Position numbers and translations under genes: made by a program. A DNA stretch of 64,000 nt. Origin: Adineta steineri (Eukaryota > Rotifera > Eurotatoria > Adinetida > Adinetidae). The notes under the pieces are model-generated. The model had not been told where the DNA came from. It saw only the letters and a list, made by a program, of their open reading frames with translations, and made no database searches. Below are positions 61,554 through 64,000 of the stretch, piece by piece; within the stretch, counting starts at the first letter, position 1; every line of letters begins with the position of its first letter. The DNA lies in the NCBI GenBank assembly GCA_905250115.1, contig CAJNOI010000024.1:703452-767451 (forward strand), in the 5' to 3' direction.

Positions 61554-64000
61554 TTTAATCTATAATAAAAATATCATTTTCTGAAGATTTGTAATTTATC
61601 TTTGGAGCCAAAAACAAGACAAATAATTTATAACAGAGTTAAAAGTGCTAAATTCACTTTTTTAATAATAGAAATATACAAATCAAATCAAACTGATACA
61701 AATTATTGCATATTTTTCTCATTTTATAATCATAATATTAGTCTGTTAATTAATCATATTTATTTTCTTATTTAATATTCGCCTTACTATCTAATTAGAT
61801 AAACGACGATATTTAACATGGTAATCATGCACTTATTGAAAAAATGAAGTATTTATAGGAGAGAGAAACAAACTAGAAAAGGATTCAAGAAGCTTCTTCC
61901 CTTTGTTTAAAATAATAAATATAATAAGAAGATATACAATAATAATTTTTCTTATTCACTAACAATATTCGTTCGAGAAGGGCGTCGACAAGTAAGTATT
62001 AAAAGTACATACGTATAACAGATATATAAAACGAAAGAAAGAAAAAAGTACAACAGAAAAGGTAGTAAGTTATTATACAATATATCTCAATGTTTATGTA
62101 TAATATATCAGAAAAATATTAGAAAAAAAATACATATTTATAATATTAACCAATTATAAAATGTATTTAGTTTATGAAAAAAGAAATATATAAAACCACG
62201 CAAAAAATTTCATATTAATCGAAGGTGAAATATTCATGTTTATCCAACCATGAAGCAAATTCTTTTATGCGATTGAATAAAATAAGAAATTTTTCTTGTA
62301 AAAGCATGCCGTTCATGTTGATGCTTAAAAACATTCTCTAGATATAAGCACGTATGATACAATTTATTTACTTAAAAAAATCTGAATGAAAAAATGAATA
62401 TTCTTTTTGTCGAAAATTTTTTTTATGAAAATATTCTACAGAAAAGTCAAATGAATAATATTTATACTAACATCACAATTTTAGTCTTATTACACTTCTA
62501 ATTATCAATCTTAATTATCATCTTTAGAATAATGTTATTCAACACTTATTATATATCTCTATAGATCTAAATAGTCCTTATACTTTTTTAAAAACAAAAT
62601 TTCTATCAAAGGAAATTTTGACTAACTATCATCTATTAAATATTTTATTCAAATAAAAGTACATTACTCATTAGTTACACATATTTTCTATCGACCAGTA
62701 ATGCATTCATATTAATGCTTTTACTTCACCTATTATGTATTATTCGTATTATAGTCAAATATATTTAATTTTTAGTGCTCTTGTTATATCTATTTATATA
62801 AAAGAGAATAATAAATGATGATTGACATAAGAAAAATAATGAACATCTACTATAGAATATTACTGTATTTTGTTCAAATTGAAAATATGTTACAACACTA
62901 AAGAAAAAAATAAATACGAGATATTCTACAATATTATTATTCATTGCAATGAATAAATCTATTATATTCATCTTTGATTTTTATTTGACATGTTGTTGTT
63001 TATTTTCATATTATGACAGTTTGAATGATTTATCATTTCTTTCATCATATTTTTTCTTTCCTGTTAACCTTCGATAAATAGATACTGGGTACTCTCTATA
63101 TTTTTATTTTAAAAATGGCAAGGTTAAAATACATTTTTCATGTTAGAAATTATATTAAGTCATATATGAAAAATATATACATGTGTATTTTAATATATTG
63201 AACATTCTATTATTATTGATACTTATTTTTAAGTTTTATATCATTTGAAATGTAAAATAGATTTTCTTTTAGAAACAATTATGTATATATAATATTTCTA
63301 ATAGAAATAATTTATATTTTCTCTTATTTTATTTCAATATGAGTTAATTAAATAGAATATACATGTGATTAATAAAAGGCAAAATTTATTTATAGTTAGG
63401 CGCGAAACGACGAAATTATTTTTTATTTGAAAAGACACGTGCTTGTTTTCTTCTGAATTGAATAAGCTTGTTATTTGTTTTCACCGTTTCATACTCATTG
63501 TAAGCAACGATTCTCAAAAGAAATGCTTTTTTTTATTGAACATTTCGTTAATTAAAATAAGGCTTTAGATATGTAGAATCTTCGATATTTTTCCTTCTCT
63601 CATTCAGTTAACCTTTTAAATAAAACGCATAGCTACTATATAATTTAAATCGTTGTAAAATTGTATCTCAGAATACGTTTATGTGGTTCTCTTGTTATAG
63701 GTATGTAGTTAACAAAAATTTCGTCTAACACGCAGTTAAAATAAACTGATTTGAAAGAGACATGATTCTATGTTTTAGAAAAAATTAACTTTACGAAGAA
63801 ATAATGTTTAATATTTTTTTTATTAATTTCGAAACATGAAAATTCAAAAACTTAGTTATATTTTTACATTAGTAATAGATTAAAAGCAAACTTAACACAA
63901 ATATTTTACACCGTCGATTACTTTATCAATCAGAAAAATTGATTTAATTATCATTAAACTCGTACTATTAGGTACTTGATAACAGAATAAAGACAATAAT
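61554..64000. other. Long intergenic stretch in the right arm
   Basis: Mirror of 9211-11634, up to the window end. It contains the 68-codon frame at 62765-62971 matching that at 10216-10422. No gene, RNA or transposon otherwise recognised. Confidence 0.45.

Overview
The window is strongly AT-rich eukaryotic DNA. It has many short introns of about 45-70 nt with clean GT..AG borders, a metazoan gene set (neurofibromin, TIM22, FBXO42, a GABARAP-type Atg8, DNAJB6, a P4-ATPase, an HNK-1-type sulfotransferase) and several genes of a type not normally found in animals (a CYP102/CYP505-like P450-reductase fusion, a GPR1/FUN34/YaaH transporter, an FG-GAP/VCBS repeat protein, a bacterial-type beta-helix protein). 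That mix, together with a large inverted duplication of allele-like segments, points to a bdelloid rotifer (Adineta/Rotaria type). The assignment is inferred from gene content, not from a search.

Layout. 1-250: CGGTT-type pentanucleotide repeat. 0.97-8.6 kb: mitochondrial hotdog thioesterase (-), alpha/beta hydrolase (-), tRNA-Cys (-), P4-ATPase (-). 9.2-20.7 kb: left arm of a large inverted repeat, with a 28-repeat FG-GAP membrane protein (+), a decayed ATP-synthase OSCP pseudogene (-) and the 5' part of NF1 (+), cut by a 100-N gap. 20.8-41 kb: P450-reductase fusion (-, C-terminus lost in the gap), beta-helix protein (-), acetate-type transporter (+), Atg8/GABARAP (-), FBXO42 (-), DNAJB6 with a large polyQ cassette exon (+), EF-hand protein (+), carbohydrate sulfotransferase (-). 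41.3-54.4 kb: TIM22 (-) and a complete NF1 (-) that carries a small secreted-protein gene (+) in one of its introns. 52.5-64 kb: right arm, repeating NF1 5' part, OSCP pseudogene and FG-GAP gene in mirror order up to the window edge.

The two arms (9211-20713 and 52478-64000) match along their whole length. They are nearly identical inside NF1 and, by eye, roughly 95% identical further out. Because a 100-N scaffold gap lies exactly where the left arm stops, the structure is either a true bdelloid-type palindrome or an alternative haplotype joined into the same scaffold. This window alone cannot decide.

Small non-autonomous transposons are scattered through introns and spacers: Mutator-like, Tc1/mariner-like, hAT-like, a fold-back element and a SINE-like insertion, several with recognisable target-site duplications. 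The genes do not form one pathway. Loose themes are membrane and vesicle biology (P4 flippase, Atg8), mitochondrial import (TIM22) and Ras control (NF1).
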